Source: Paramacrobiotus metropolitanus (lineage: Eukaryota > Tardigrada > Eutardigrada > Parachela > Macrobiotidae). From it: DNA of 64,000 nucleotides. The stretch covers positions 992,001 to 1,056,000 of the forward strand of contig NW_026570264.1 of assembly GCF_019649055.1 (NCBI RefSeq), given 5' to 3'. Positions 1 to 12,600 of the stretch are shown in pieces (position 1 is the first letter of the stretch; every line of letters starts with the position of its first letter). The position numbers and the translations under genes are program-made. The notes beneath the pieces were generated by a model. It had not been told where the DNA came from and did not search any database. It saw only the letters and a program-made list of their open reading frames with translations.

Positions 1-900
1 GCAGGCCCTGCTCTATTTTGCTCAGTAATATTGCAGTTTGGTCATACGTTCACCTAACGGGCTCTGTGCACTGGATAGCTTTGGCAGCTCGGTCACCCAC
101 CTACCTAACGGGATCTATGCAAAGGACAGTACTGGTAACTCGGTCTCGAGTATATGCGCTGGACAGTAGTGGTAGCTCGCTCATTAGATCACTTAACGGA
201 GTTCGTGCACTGGATAGTAGTGATAGCTCGGTCACGCGTTCACCTAACGGGCTCTGTGCACTGGACAGTATTGGTAGCTTGGTCACCCATCTACCTAACG
301 GGATCTATGCACTGGACAGTATTGGTAGCTCGGTCACCCATCTACCTAACGGGATCTATGCACTGGACAGTATCGGCAGCTCGGTCACCCATCTACCTAA
401 CGAGATCTATGCAGTGGACAGTAGTGGTAGCACGGTCACTAGATCACTTAACGGAGTTTGTGCACTGGAAAATAGTGGTATCTCGGTACTTTTTCACCTA
501 ACGGGCTCTGTGCACTGGACAGTAGTTGTAGCTCGGTCACGTACTCACCTAGCGATTTTTTGACGCACTCAATCACTAGGTGAGTGACTGACCGAGCTCA
601 ACCTGTCCAGTAAGAAATATCGCTAGGTAAGGAGAAAAATCGCTAGGTGAGGATGTGACCCTGCTACAACTACTGTCCAGTGCACAGAGCCCGTTAGGTG
701 AGCAAGAGCAAAGTCCGCTCGATGACTCACTCACCTAGAAATTCTGCTCAGTGGGCAGTAATGGTGTTTTGGTCACTCACTTGTCTAGTGATTTTTCTTA
801 CTGGTCAGTGGTGGTAGCTCGGTCACCCACTCATCTAGAGATTCCGCTCAGTGGTCGGTGATAGTGTTTCGGTCACTCACTCGTTCGGTGATTTTTCGTG
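1..900. repeat. 51-bp tandem repeat block with an orientation switch
   Basis: From the window edge to about 560, a unit of 51 bp recurs on the + strand; its recognisable pieces are a CACTGGACAGTA core, a GCTCGGTCAC core and ACCTAACGGG. Because 51 is divisible by three, all frames stay open and give repetitive peptides, which I do not believe are genes. From about 570 to 730 the same pieces occur in reverse complement (CTGTCCAGTGCACAGAGCCC, CGCTAGGTGAG), and from 740 to 900 diverged copies return to the + sense. The array is cut by the window edge. The change of orientation suggests the arms of an inverted-repeat element rather than a simple satellite. Confidence 0.8.
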
Positions 901-1535
901 TTGATTTTATATTTGATTTTTTACATTTTATACCGGTTGATTTTAAACGTGTTTCGAGCTCGGCAACACCGGCAGCAATGTTTGAATAACGCGAGTGTTT
1001 GAATAAGTACAATAATCTATTTAGTTTTCGGTTTAATTAGTGTGATAATTATGTCAATTGGTATTTTGTATTGTATCTAGGCAAATATTTCTAAGTTTCA
1101 AGGTGACCTTTAAGATGGGTTGGATCATTCTGGTCTTGATGCCGGCTTGATACCGGCTCGATATTTTCATAAAAAAAACACATGCCGGCCACTTCTGAAC
1201 TATACCGGATCTAATGGCGTTGTCCGTTTTTCCAGAAGTTTTATGGTTATAGAGATCTCAAAACTATGGGGCGCCGCGCGTAGTATAGATCTTGTACTTA
1301 ATAACACTATAACAGTAGCGCTACCCGGGTACTGTTGTTACTGTCATTATGCGTATAATGACACTTTTTCCGATCAGATACTACTCGTGATGGGTTTTGA
1401 TTGCTCTACGTATTTTTCTGGCACTGTCTTTTAACTGCCATTAAATCCTCACCTGTTCGGTCGGTCGATTACTTCGTATCGCGTCAGCCTGGGCAGAGCC
1501 GGTGTGTTACGCTAATGCACAATTGTGCGTTGCAG

Positions 1536-2059
1536 TATTTTGCCGCCTATGCGAAGAGACTTTTAAAAGAAGCAAAAGCGGAAGACTCCATGCAATACAA
1601 AGGCGACAAGGGGAATCCCCAGGCTTCTGCAGCCACCGACCTACAGGTACGCAGTAATAGTCGCATAGATAACAGTGTTGCTTTTATTGCTGGTCAAGAA
1701 AAGGGTCAGTTGAATAGTAAACGGTTGCAGTTCTAATAAGTTTGTATGCACTGTAATTTAGCGATTTTATTTTGAGAATTAACGCTTACAGTAAGGCTAA
1801 TCTGCTAGCGGAAGCCGAAGTAATTATTATTTCCACTTTTACACTTGTTTTAATTTGCTGACAAAATGCACTAAATCCCTTCCGATAGCTCCATACAATG
1901 CCGCGCGATGCAGTTGCTTGTACAAGAGACCAACAAATAGATTCGGAAATAAAGCGCTTGAGGGATATTATTGCGGAACAGACGACCGTCATAGACAGCT
2001 TGAAGAAGCGTGTGGGCTCAGTTGAATGTCGCCTTCTTCCCAAGCCTCCTTCGTTCTGA
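1536..2059 (+). CDS. Small coiled-coil protein, last two exons (family member A)
   Basis: I do not recognise this family. It is called from comparison with two relatives at 46.3-49.4 kb. Exon 1536-1646 (37 codons, including the stretch AYAKRLLKEAK and ending ASAATDLQ) lies between acceptor GCGTTGCAG and donor GTACGC. Exon 1889-2059 follows acceptor CCGATAG in the same phase and ends at TGA 2057-2059. The second exon encodes a heptad-rich helix, IDSEIKRLRDIIAEQ followed by VIDSLKKRVGS, that probably forms a coiled coil. Both splice acceptors are conserved in the copies at 46.4 and 48.8 kb, the best evidence that the exons are real. The frame is open upstream to 1401, but no homologue of the relatives' first exon is visible, so the 5' end is missing or unrecognised. 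Function unknown. Confidence 0.5.
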
Positions 2060-3275
2060 TCGTCCCATTCTGATCGTAATCGTGCCGGCCAAGGTTTTCA
2101 TAATGCGGTGCAAACAGTTCCAGTTCGAAGCTGCTACAGTACGTGAATAAAGATACATTAACAATTTGTTCACATCAAAAAGATTTTTTCCCAGATCGTT
2201 ACAATACTTCTACCCAATTATTATGTTTTGAATTTGCAGCATTAGGTTTTACATGTGTTCACAAAGCATACAACAGCTGCAAAATGATAAGATCGTAACA
2301 TACGAGAAGCGAAGAAACCGGCACAAACAGCTCATATGTATTGTTAGGCAAAATGGATTTTCGCAATGGAATCTGGACTGCCGGGTTGCCGTTTAGAAAT
2401 AATTTATGCGGTAAAATGAAGCGCAACAGTTCCTACGGCCGCAAAATAAGATATAGGTAGCGACAAAATCAGTTTAAACGAGAAACCATTTTATTTCTCT
2501 ATTGCACCAGACATGCAAAACAAAACAGGATCAGTTTTGTCCAAGTGTTTCACCATGTTGTGTCTAACTGCTTTAACCAGCTTACCAGGAATGCAGCATG
2601 ACACCGCCGCGAGCGGAAGCCGACTAATCTGCTTCTAGTCAGAACTAGTTAATATGATTCTCCTTTTTTACGTGCGGGAAAAGGTTGTACTAAAGAGTCC
2701 TGCGATTTGGTGACCTTGTGATTCTCGAATCTGGTAATCGTATTTGTAGGTGATTCAAGACCTTGCCTCTTCCAACCTGAAGAGTCGACTGCTTCCTGAA
2801 AGCGCAGAATAGCAGCTCGACTTGAGATGCTCTAAGAACATCGTTTTTAACCCTATAACTAAGCACTAAGCACCCTATAACTATTAGTCTATAACTAAGC
2901 AGAAAGAGCCTTTTGAAGATTTATTGTTCAGCTTTTTTCTGCTGGCTACAACCCTCACTCAGGGGAGTTTTTGCGCCAGAAATTGGTATCGAGATTTAGC
3001 GAGGAAATGCAATTTCTGTTCTCGATACATTCAGCGACATAGTTGAGAAGGAACATGTGTATTTTCCCTACTACTGCAATTTGGCTGAACGGGGATAAAG
3101 TCATGAGTCATGACTGTTTTTGTTTAACTGACACTTTCTACTCTTGCAATATACAGAGTATTATCTATGGTCTGGCGTTCCAACAGAAACGGAATAATCT
3201 TGTACATTGTGTGGGGAACTCCTAAAATTAAGCGCTCCCCGTGCACAGTGCACACCAAGAACTCAAATGAACGTT
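2060..3275. other. Intergenic stretch, no gene seen
   Basis: No reading frame here shows splice-supported coding character. Around 2860-2900 there are short imperfect repeats of CTAAGCA and CCTATAACTA. The right part borders the likely 3' end of the ORP gene on the minus strand. Confidence 0.5.
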
Positions 3276-3281
3276 TTTATT
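3276..3281 (-). terminator. Candidate poly(A) signal of the ORP gene
   Basis: The minus strand reads AATAAA here, about 410 bases beyond the TAA stop at 3690-3692. No canonical hexamer was noticed closer to the stop, so this is a plausible end of the last exon, with a 3' UTR of roughly 0.4 kb. The C-rich + strand at 3370-3560 would be the G-rich 3' UTR. Inferred from position only. Confidence 0.4.
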
Positions 3282-3689
3282 AACGCCGTTGCCAAATCAC
3301 AATCAATCAGAAATTAGACAAACATGGTAAACAGAACCCGTTGCAACCGACCTGGCCACGAATTAACGGCTAAATGAACCGCACCCCCCTCCACCCCGTC
3401 CCATCCACCGAGCAACCAAACGGGCAAGAAGGGAAGAAAAAAACAGAGAGCCAGAAACAATCAGCACCCCCCCAACTCCCCTGAATTACCGCAACATTAA
3501 TCATCAGCAGCCACCAGCCCCAAACAGGAAAAACAGCAGCGATTATTACGAGCACAACCCCCGTTCTTATCCGGCCCCCTAGATAGGACCGCTACAACCG
3601 TCATCTTCTGCAGGAAAATGCATCACAAGCTAATCGACACAAAACGCTCCCATCGTCGCCGGGAAGATCTGGACCCTTCAGACCCCGCA

Positions 3690-6600
3690 TTATCGGCGAC
3701 TGGCGGGTGAGGAGGGGGAACTGGTGCTCCGCTTGTCCAGCGGCGTGTTGAAGATCCAGTTGCCGTCTTCCAAATGGAAAAACTAACAATGCGAATACAG
3801 GTTAAAGTAGAAATAATAAAATCATCGCAGAACGGCGGCGGTATCCCGATAAAAAAAGTACTACCTAATGTTAAACAATTTCATAAAAATTATTTTAAAA
3901 ACCTTTTTCAGCATGCTGACTTCACTAAGAAATGCATTTATGAAAAAAGTGGATAAACAGCCAAATTTTCGCTATCGGTTTTCCCGCGTATTTTGTGGAC
4001 AGTCAATCAACGTCCATTGATAACAGTCGCCACCACAAAACACAGAAAACGAAATTGTCATTTTGTTATTGTAGTTTGTGAAACCGATCGTATTTAGTTT
4101 ACCACATCAAATTTCTTTCCCGATCCTTTAATAAAAATAATTTCAAACACTTAAATTACAATTTGTAGGCAAATTTAAAACAAGTTATTTTCTTGTAAAT
4201 AAACCAATCTATTTGTTTTGAACTTATTTCCGTTTATACAATAATTATTAAAAATACCGTGAATAAAGTTGTTACTGTGTACCTTATTGGGAAAGCGCTG
4301 GTCGTTGATCTTGCGCTGTTTCTCCTCACGGCGCTGCACCTCCTCCAGGGCGTTCTTCTCCTGCGTGGCCCGCTCGATATTCTCCGTGGCCAGCGCCTCC
4401 GTCACCTTCTTCCACAGCCGGCGCGACTCGAAGGGATCCTGCTTGTCCATGGGACGGCAGCGCTTGCGGATGACCGGCAGGGAGCTGATGTCGATGGTCT
4501 TCGAAGCCGATTTATTCTGCGACTCCTATTCAACCATCAACACATGTCCTAACCGTCACTTACGGCATCCACGAGTTCCGATTTCATTCAACAAATTCAC
4601 CGAATTTTAACTTACTTAATCCTTCCAAAAAATATTTTTTTCCCTGGTGTTGTAATACATTCTTTCTTAGCATTTTTAGCTCACATATTTCCCAACACAA
4701 TAATCGAAATTATGCAGTCGAATACAATTCCATAAATAGAAAAGTGCTTATTAATTCCATAATTCGTTATCAATTTCATAATGATAATACAGTAAGAAAA
4801 ATCACTAAGAAGTAACTATAAATAAAAAAAAATCATCTGCAATAATCTACCGTTAGTGCGGATTCAGAACACACCAAACTACCTAACACTGGATTTCGTA
4901 GTGCAACGGCAGAAGTTTAGGGCAATGACATCGTCCCATTTGCCTACTACAAAATTTAGGGCGCAAAAATTAATTGGTAAATGAAATCTCTTTTCCTTTT
5001 TTGTTAGAAATAAAAATACATTCGGCTGAATCCATCTGTCTGTTGTACTAACTGGTTCAAGACGATATTTCGACGTACATTGGTCATGGCAAATTCGAAG
5101 GATCCATTCCACTCGCCGGATACTTTACACGCCACTTTGCCCTGCGGATTCACCACATCCGCCGTCACGCGATGCAGTTTTCCACCATAGAAAGGCTACA
5201 GAGAAAAACAATATGAAAACCTGAAAATACATGGTAAAAAAAACTTACATCAAAAATATTATAAAAGAGGTAAAAAAGTTCACAGAAAAAAAAATGAAGA
5301 GAATATGTATACTCGTATCAGCAATATCACAATCACAAACATAAAAATTAATAATAAAAAACCTTACAAAAAACCTCAAAAAAATAGTATTACAAACATG
5401 AAATATATTAAAAAACCGTAAATCGAAAATAAGGACAGATAGAAAGAAAATTCAACGGAATAAAAACATACATACTAAAATATCAAGCCATTACGTACAC
5501 GAAATATTAAAAAAAACAACCATAAAGCGAAAATAATAAAAAAGCGCAGTATTCCAAATACAAAATATCAAAAAACCTTAGTATCAAAATAATAAAAAGT
5601 ATTAAAAAATCCAGTAGACTAAACATGAAAACTACATGAAAACTACTAATGAAAATTCAACGGAATAAAAACATACATACTAAAATATCAAGCCATTACG
5701 TACACAAAATATTAAAAAAAACAACCATAAAACGAAAATAATAAAAAAGTGCAATATTCCAAATACAAAATATCAAAAAACCTTAGTATCAAAATAACAA
5801 AAAAGTATGAAAATTCAGTAGACTAAACATGAAAAATTGTTGAGAAAGAAACATCAATTCATCCTGGTAATCGGCACTCTAGCTCGGCATACTGAGGTAT
5901 AAAAATGTAAAAAGAAGGCAGATGAACGTTACTGAAAAATACTAAAACAATCCAATCAATTTACAAAAAAGCCCAACAGTAAATTATAAGTAGATAACAA
6001 TTTGAAAAAATTAAAAATAATTTTCATCGAAAGGTAAATTCCCAGACCGCACGAAAACGGCAAATCTTACCTTGGTATGAAAGACAACTTCGGCGGAATA
6101 GCCGGATTTCTTGCACTCCAGCTGCACCTTCCCGCCCAGCTCGCACCAGGGCACGGTGAGGATGGAGCGGGCGTAGGCGGAGGGCAGGGTGAAGGTGTAC
6201 TCCTCGCCGTACTGGATGACGCTCAGCTTGGCCATGCCGATCATGTTCACGCCGATGGACAGGCCGTAGAACTTGGACTGCGTGTAGATGGACGCGTTCA
6301 TGCACAGCTTCTTCTCCGGACACTCCACATAAAAGGCCGTTACTGTGCAGAACAGAAAAATTATATCAACTAATTCCCAAATTATTCAACACAAAATTTC
6401 CCATAAATTCACTAACATGCATCGCAGTGACAAAATTATTGGGTAAATAATTAGTAATTTAAAGCAATATTATTAGTAGCATTTAATTAAAAACAAAACA
6501 CATAAATACAGTACATAAATTTTTATTAAACCAACAGTAACGGAAAAATAATTTTCACATTTAATTTATTCAATACTCCCTGATTAAAGCACGGTAAATT

Positions 6601-9600
6601 AAAGGCGAAAATATTTAACTACAATTTATTCTACTACATCGCGTATACACCGGTACTTATCAAAGGAGAGATGTTACTACTAGAGTAGTATTTATTTAAA
6701 TGTACAAATACGATGAGCAATATTATCGGCATTTGTTAAAGAAGGACATAAAAACAAATACTAAGCTAATAATATAAAATTAAGTTCCCGGAAAATATTT
6801 CAATAACATTGTTTCACAATTTGATTATTTTTAAAAACATTATTAATTAAAAATAGTCGAATAGATAGGGAGCAGCGTACCGGGCGGATGATGGGACACC
6901 TGTTCACCGACGTATTTCAGCCGCAGCAGACTTTTGGGCCCGGTGGACGACGGAGCGATCTCACTGGACGCCACGGCCGACGATTCGCCGGGAACTTTCC
7001 AGGAACCTGAAAACAGAGCAGCAGTGCTAAAAACAAACAGAATTTGCAAACTGTGAAAGAAACTCTTGCAAGCGCAAAAGAATGCCAATCAGTTGACCAA
7101 AAACACAACTACGGAAAACAAGAAATTGTAGTACGACGGCTCAAGCTTGTAACTTATCACTGATCGCTGCTGTCAGTTATTTGATAACAATATTAATATC
7201 CAGAAATCAAAATCGAAATTTAAAAAATGGTCACCAAAATTTTTTTGATTCCGTTATAATTATTCGTTTCTTCGTGTGGCTGTCCACAGAAAAATCTAAA
7301 TTCGACCAGACGTAAATAATATGAAAAATAATATAAAAAAATTCATCGGTAAGTCGGCGAAAAAACAAACGCGCACTTCATCTTTTCAATTTGTCACGAA
7401 CCTCACAACACTCAAATAAGAAAATTCCCTAAATTAATAAAAGAACAATTTGTGAAAAAAATACTCCTATTGATCACATCACGCTGCAGCAGTAGAAAAA
7501 CAGTATTCGTGTTAATCACACATTCACACCGGCTAAACTTACAGTGAAAGGTTTCGCCAATGATGGGATTGTAGGGTTTTTTGGCCTGGGTGCCCTGCAG
7601 CGACAACGGCCGTGAACGCACCGCGCGTCATTAGTGTTTTCTAATCTGCACGGCGCATTACCTTGCGGACAATGTGGAAGGACGTCAGGTACCACTCGAG
7701 GACGGCCAGCATGCGCTGCTCGGGCGTCTCCATGTCGGAGATGCGCAGCAGGACGTACGCGTGGCCCATGTAGTCGGCGAACATCTCCAGCAGGGACCGG
7801 CGCTCCAGGATGAACGTCGGCAGCGTCACCTGGTGAAGTGCGGATCATTATGCGTCAATACGCCGGCGTTCATCCGCTTATTGACCGCTAACACCGTCGT
7901 TAACAATTAACAGCATAGTGACGCATGTTCACGCTTCAAGGTGCATCGCAGTAAAACCATTAACTATCGAAAGACGATCAAAATCCTTTCGGTTAAGTTA
8001 TTAAAAAAAATCCAGCCTAATTTTTATTACGCCTTCGGTTTAAATTATCAAAAATACTAAGAGCATTAAAGAAATTTTAAACCATTAAAATTATTAAAAT
8101 TAAAACTTAACAGAAATCCCTGCAATAAAATTATTAAAACGAAGATTAAAATTAACACCAGCAAAATGCCTTTCGATTAAAATAATTTGTAAAAAAATAG
8201 ACCTTATTCTGATCACGTTGTCAATCAAGCTGCTGTAATTTAATGGGTAATGATATCCGAAAAACCCACAACAGAAAAACAGGATGCCATGCTAATAATC
8301 ACTATCCGAAAAGGAAAGTTTACGCAATAAATTAAAATCCGCTGGTAAATTAATCAGCAATATTTAAATTCAGTTTACAGGAAGCACGCAATACTGGATT
8401 CTACAAAATACAAATTCAACCCTGGCGTAAACACAAAACCCCAGTAAATAATTCTAAATAGGTAACGCAACTTCTGAACTTGTAAGAACTAAATTCTGGG
8501 AAAAATAGAAATCGTGATTTCGGAGGTCTTAGTGAGAACGCGGTAAAAACTGAAATTTAATTATATCAGTTAATCTATAACAAAAGTTTGACCGTAAATA
8601 TTGCTGTTAACACCAAGATACTGAGTATTGAGTAACAAGCTGATTGTGAGATGATTCCGGCGTAGGATTACACTACACTACGCTTTTCCTTATTTCTGCA
8701 GTGACATTCTTTCATCCATTCCGTCATATTTATCTATTATTTTACCACAACAATCTATCTTGTTGTTTATTTACTGTCAATGTATTAATTAATTTTTAAC
8801 TGATTTTATTCAAAATATTTAGTCGATGTATTTATCCATTATGATGGATTTAAAACAATCGAAAAGGCAGGAATGCCCACATTATTAAGCCCAATCTCCG
8901 CCCCCGTTTAACTCGATTTGCATTGACAGCCGATTATCGAAGACAAACGACAGAGCTCAGGAAAAAGCGCATTTGGTTATTTTCTGGGAATAATCGGGCG
9001 GATAGGGGAAGAGCAAAGCGGATTGCGGTGATTAAATGCCCAGTTGTGCGGCTGACACCGAACGGGACCAGATGGATTCGATTACCCATCATCCCGGCCG
9101 ACATTTCCGGCCTGGTTCGTTGGCAGCCGTGCATGGCTCAACTTTCCCGTTGCCAGCGAAGCGGAGCAATGAACCCCGCCACACGACCGGCCTTTCCCAA
9201 CCCCTCCATTTCCCATTGAAATCCAATTATTCCCCACTTTTTTACCCACTTCTCATGAGGCTTAAGCGGATGTGGATGGCACGTGTTCGCAGAGAAATTT
9301 TATGGAAGATACGCGGGATTCGGTTTCATAACTGTTCCCACGCAAAATTACGAGCTGCGCCCTTTTAAAGCGGAAACGCTTGCATATAAGGTTGCTTCAA
9401 CAACAAAAAAGCCAAAAAATTAATCATTCACCGAATGAAAAAATTAGAAACAGAAAAATTTAAAATGTCCAGTCAGTAAACGCTCAGTTAACAAAGAGTC
9501 ACGAAACACCGCAGTCTGATATGCAAAGGAAAACGTTATTCTGCAGTAAATAGCAGAAAACGAATAAATGCAGCAACAAGCTCCCACTGTTTTTATACAA

Positions 9601-12600
9601 AAAACTTAAAATTAAATCCTTAAAAAATACTTCTGCAGAGATTTCCAAAAATATTTTTACCAAAATTCGTGGAACTACTCAAGTAAATACGATGATATCG
9701 TTTCAGCTACAAAAATGCACGTAATAACAAAATTACAGAAACATTATGAAAGAATTAAAGACATTTAGAAAATAATTTAAGAATTAAATTGATCAGAGAA
9801 AAATTTAATAACTGAAATTACAGAAACATTATGAAAGAATTAAAGACATTTAGAAAATAATTTAAGAATTAAAATTAATCAGAGAAAAATTTAAAGATTT
9901 AAAAAATAGCAGAATATACATATAATTAGGAAAAACTTAAGAGAATCAAAGATAGTTAGGGAAAAATTTCAAGATCTCAAAACATATTTAGAGTATAAAT
10001 AATTCGGGAAAAAAACAGGCGGACAAATTTCGCAAAACTGCATAATTTTCCGAAAAAAATCTTTTAAACAGTCGTAGAGCGTCATGTCGCTTCCGCTACC
10101 CACACTTCACTCAACGCCTCCCGTTGTGTTTACTGTTTAAACGCGCACGTCAATCCCATTTCGATAAACGATCAAACAAACGAAATATTCCATGCACCAT
10201 ATTAACCGTGTATAAACAGCGCGCACAAAGTGCTCCACACATCCCGTGTGTATGCCCTGAAAACACCTCACTCCGGCCTGTCAAGCAAACGGAAATGGAT
10301 ATTCCCGGCTGCCCATTGATTCCGCACCGCAGTGTGCAAATAGCATCGAACGTGGGTCTGTGCGGGACATGTTGAGGGAATCAAACAAGGCACCCGAGTG
10401 CCTACTTTCCCCTGCTTACAACCGCTAATACCCGCACTCTCCACACCGCTTCCGGTGTCAAGCAGCGTCTTGACAATACCCCACGCCAAACCACGCCGAG
10501 AAAATGCAGCGATTTTGACAAACGTCAAGGCAGAAGTTTTCTTCCGCGAAAAAAATCAAGCAACAAAACATTAAAAATGGGGAGAATTATAATGACATCT
10601 TTATTGCTTATAAGAAATGATAATGATTACAAAAACAGTTCACAATAAATGGTCAATAAATATTACAGTATGAACGATTATAAGAAAAGTGTGAATGGTG
10701 TCCCTATAATTCTAAATAAAAATAATTCTATAATTCTATAAACAATAATAAATATAACTAAATTATATAATAAAAATTATTCTATAAAAAATGATAAATA
10801 TAGATAAATTGTAAATTATATAATTCTATAAAAAAATTCTAATGATAATCATACACACAAAATGCCTTGCATTAACTTGTACAAAAACTACTAGTAATGC
10901 GCTGCCTGTCGCTTCGACGCAGACATTTTAACGAAATAAGGAAAAACGTAGTGCAACGTCTAAGAAAATAAAGTGCGCACATGGAAACACGCTTTGCTAA
11001 CACTAAAACTCCGTGGTGTATAATAATGAAATATTGTTTTCTAGTTTTTTCTTTTAAAACGGAACTATAAAATTATTTTAGCGCAAATTTTTTCATTTTT
11101 TTAAAGACAATTGTTATTATTTACAAGATTTTTTACAAATAACACAGAAAACCAAGCATATATTTTTTAAAACCACAGCAAAAAAGCAGAAGCAAAATCG
11201 CAAAAATTCTACAAAAAGATTCATATTTCAGAAAAACACCACCAAATACAGCTGTATTCCAGCAATGTCAGATACAAATTAAATATGGCGAAAACCTGCT
11301 ACGAAATAGTAAAATTTCATGGTTCAAATTCAAGGGTATTAAACTAACGTCCACTGCATAATACTGTAAATTAAACTGCAAAAGACGAGAGAATTTCGCG
11401 CCCACCTTTGTCAAATCCATGCCGATCTTCAGCTGGCCAATTAAATGCAGAATCACGCTCTTCTCGCTCTCCACCGAGCCCAATTCCCCGGAATCGGTCT
11501 CCTCCTCATCGGTGACCTCTTCCTGATCATCGGCAAAGGCCGGTGGGCGGGAATCCTGACGGAGGATCTTCGGCGGCACCCCGGAACCCGAGGAGCTGCG
11601 GGAACGCGGTCCCGGATTGGGTTTGGCCGGCGGTGTCTCCGCGCTGACCACCACTAACTTGGCTTCGGCTTCCTCCGTCACCGGCAGATTTTTCCCGCGT
11701 AAAATCGGCATTTCCACGGTGGGCGGGGGTGTCTCAGCAGCCTCTTCTGAATTAGCTAAAGTACCTAAAATAATTAAATTAAATTCGTTTTCAGATATAA
11801 ATAATTCAGTTCGATTTCAGAACCAGAAGGAAATCGGTAAAATTAGGCAACCTAGAAAACATAAATGCCCCCGTAAAAAAACGTAATTTTCAATAGAAAC
11901 GAATATCGAGAAAATTTTTAACGTAATAGAAGAGCAGCATATGTGAAACGAGAACAGCCTGGTTGCAGAAAGCCTCGCTTTGCAGGGCCGCTGCTCTACG
12001 ATGAACTACGGAATCCCCATGTGTTACAGTAAAATTCAATGTAGAAATTCAAATTAGAATTCAGCATCGCTACTTTCGTAAATCCATAACGACAGTTATT
12101 AAAAATTTTTTCCACAACTGCCATTAATCACAGCGAAAATAGTATGCGGAAAACTGAAAAAAACTTAAATGCACATCAGAACAAAGATTTACTGTATCAT
12201 AAAATTTAAATGTTGATCATAATCATTAATTTCCTAACCCACAGCAAATACGCAACAGAATTTCCTCTGTTTTTTTAATATAAGCGATAACACTGTTAAA
12301 TTACCAACGCTAAGTTAATCCAGGAATTCAAAATTAAATTAATAAAACTTGAATAAAAGAAACAGCGAAATAATATTTCGTTTTTCTCTTTTATTCAATT
12401 AAAACTTTTATGTAAAAATACATATTATGTAAAAATAAAAATCGAAAACACATCGCAATGCTAGCTCCCAGTTGACAATATTCTGAAATAGAAGACAAAC
12501 AATATGACCCCAAATCCCCAAACAGAAAATTAAACAGAAAATAATTCTCAAATTGTCGTTAATTTTCCCTAAAATTATTGGCAATTTCCTGAAATTATTT

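Noticed and set aside
18-563. 181-codon frame at the left edge
   Set aside because: It arises from the 51-bp tandem repeat, with open frames in several registers.
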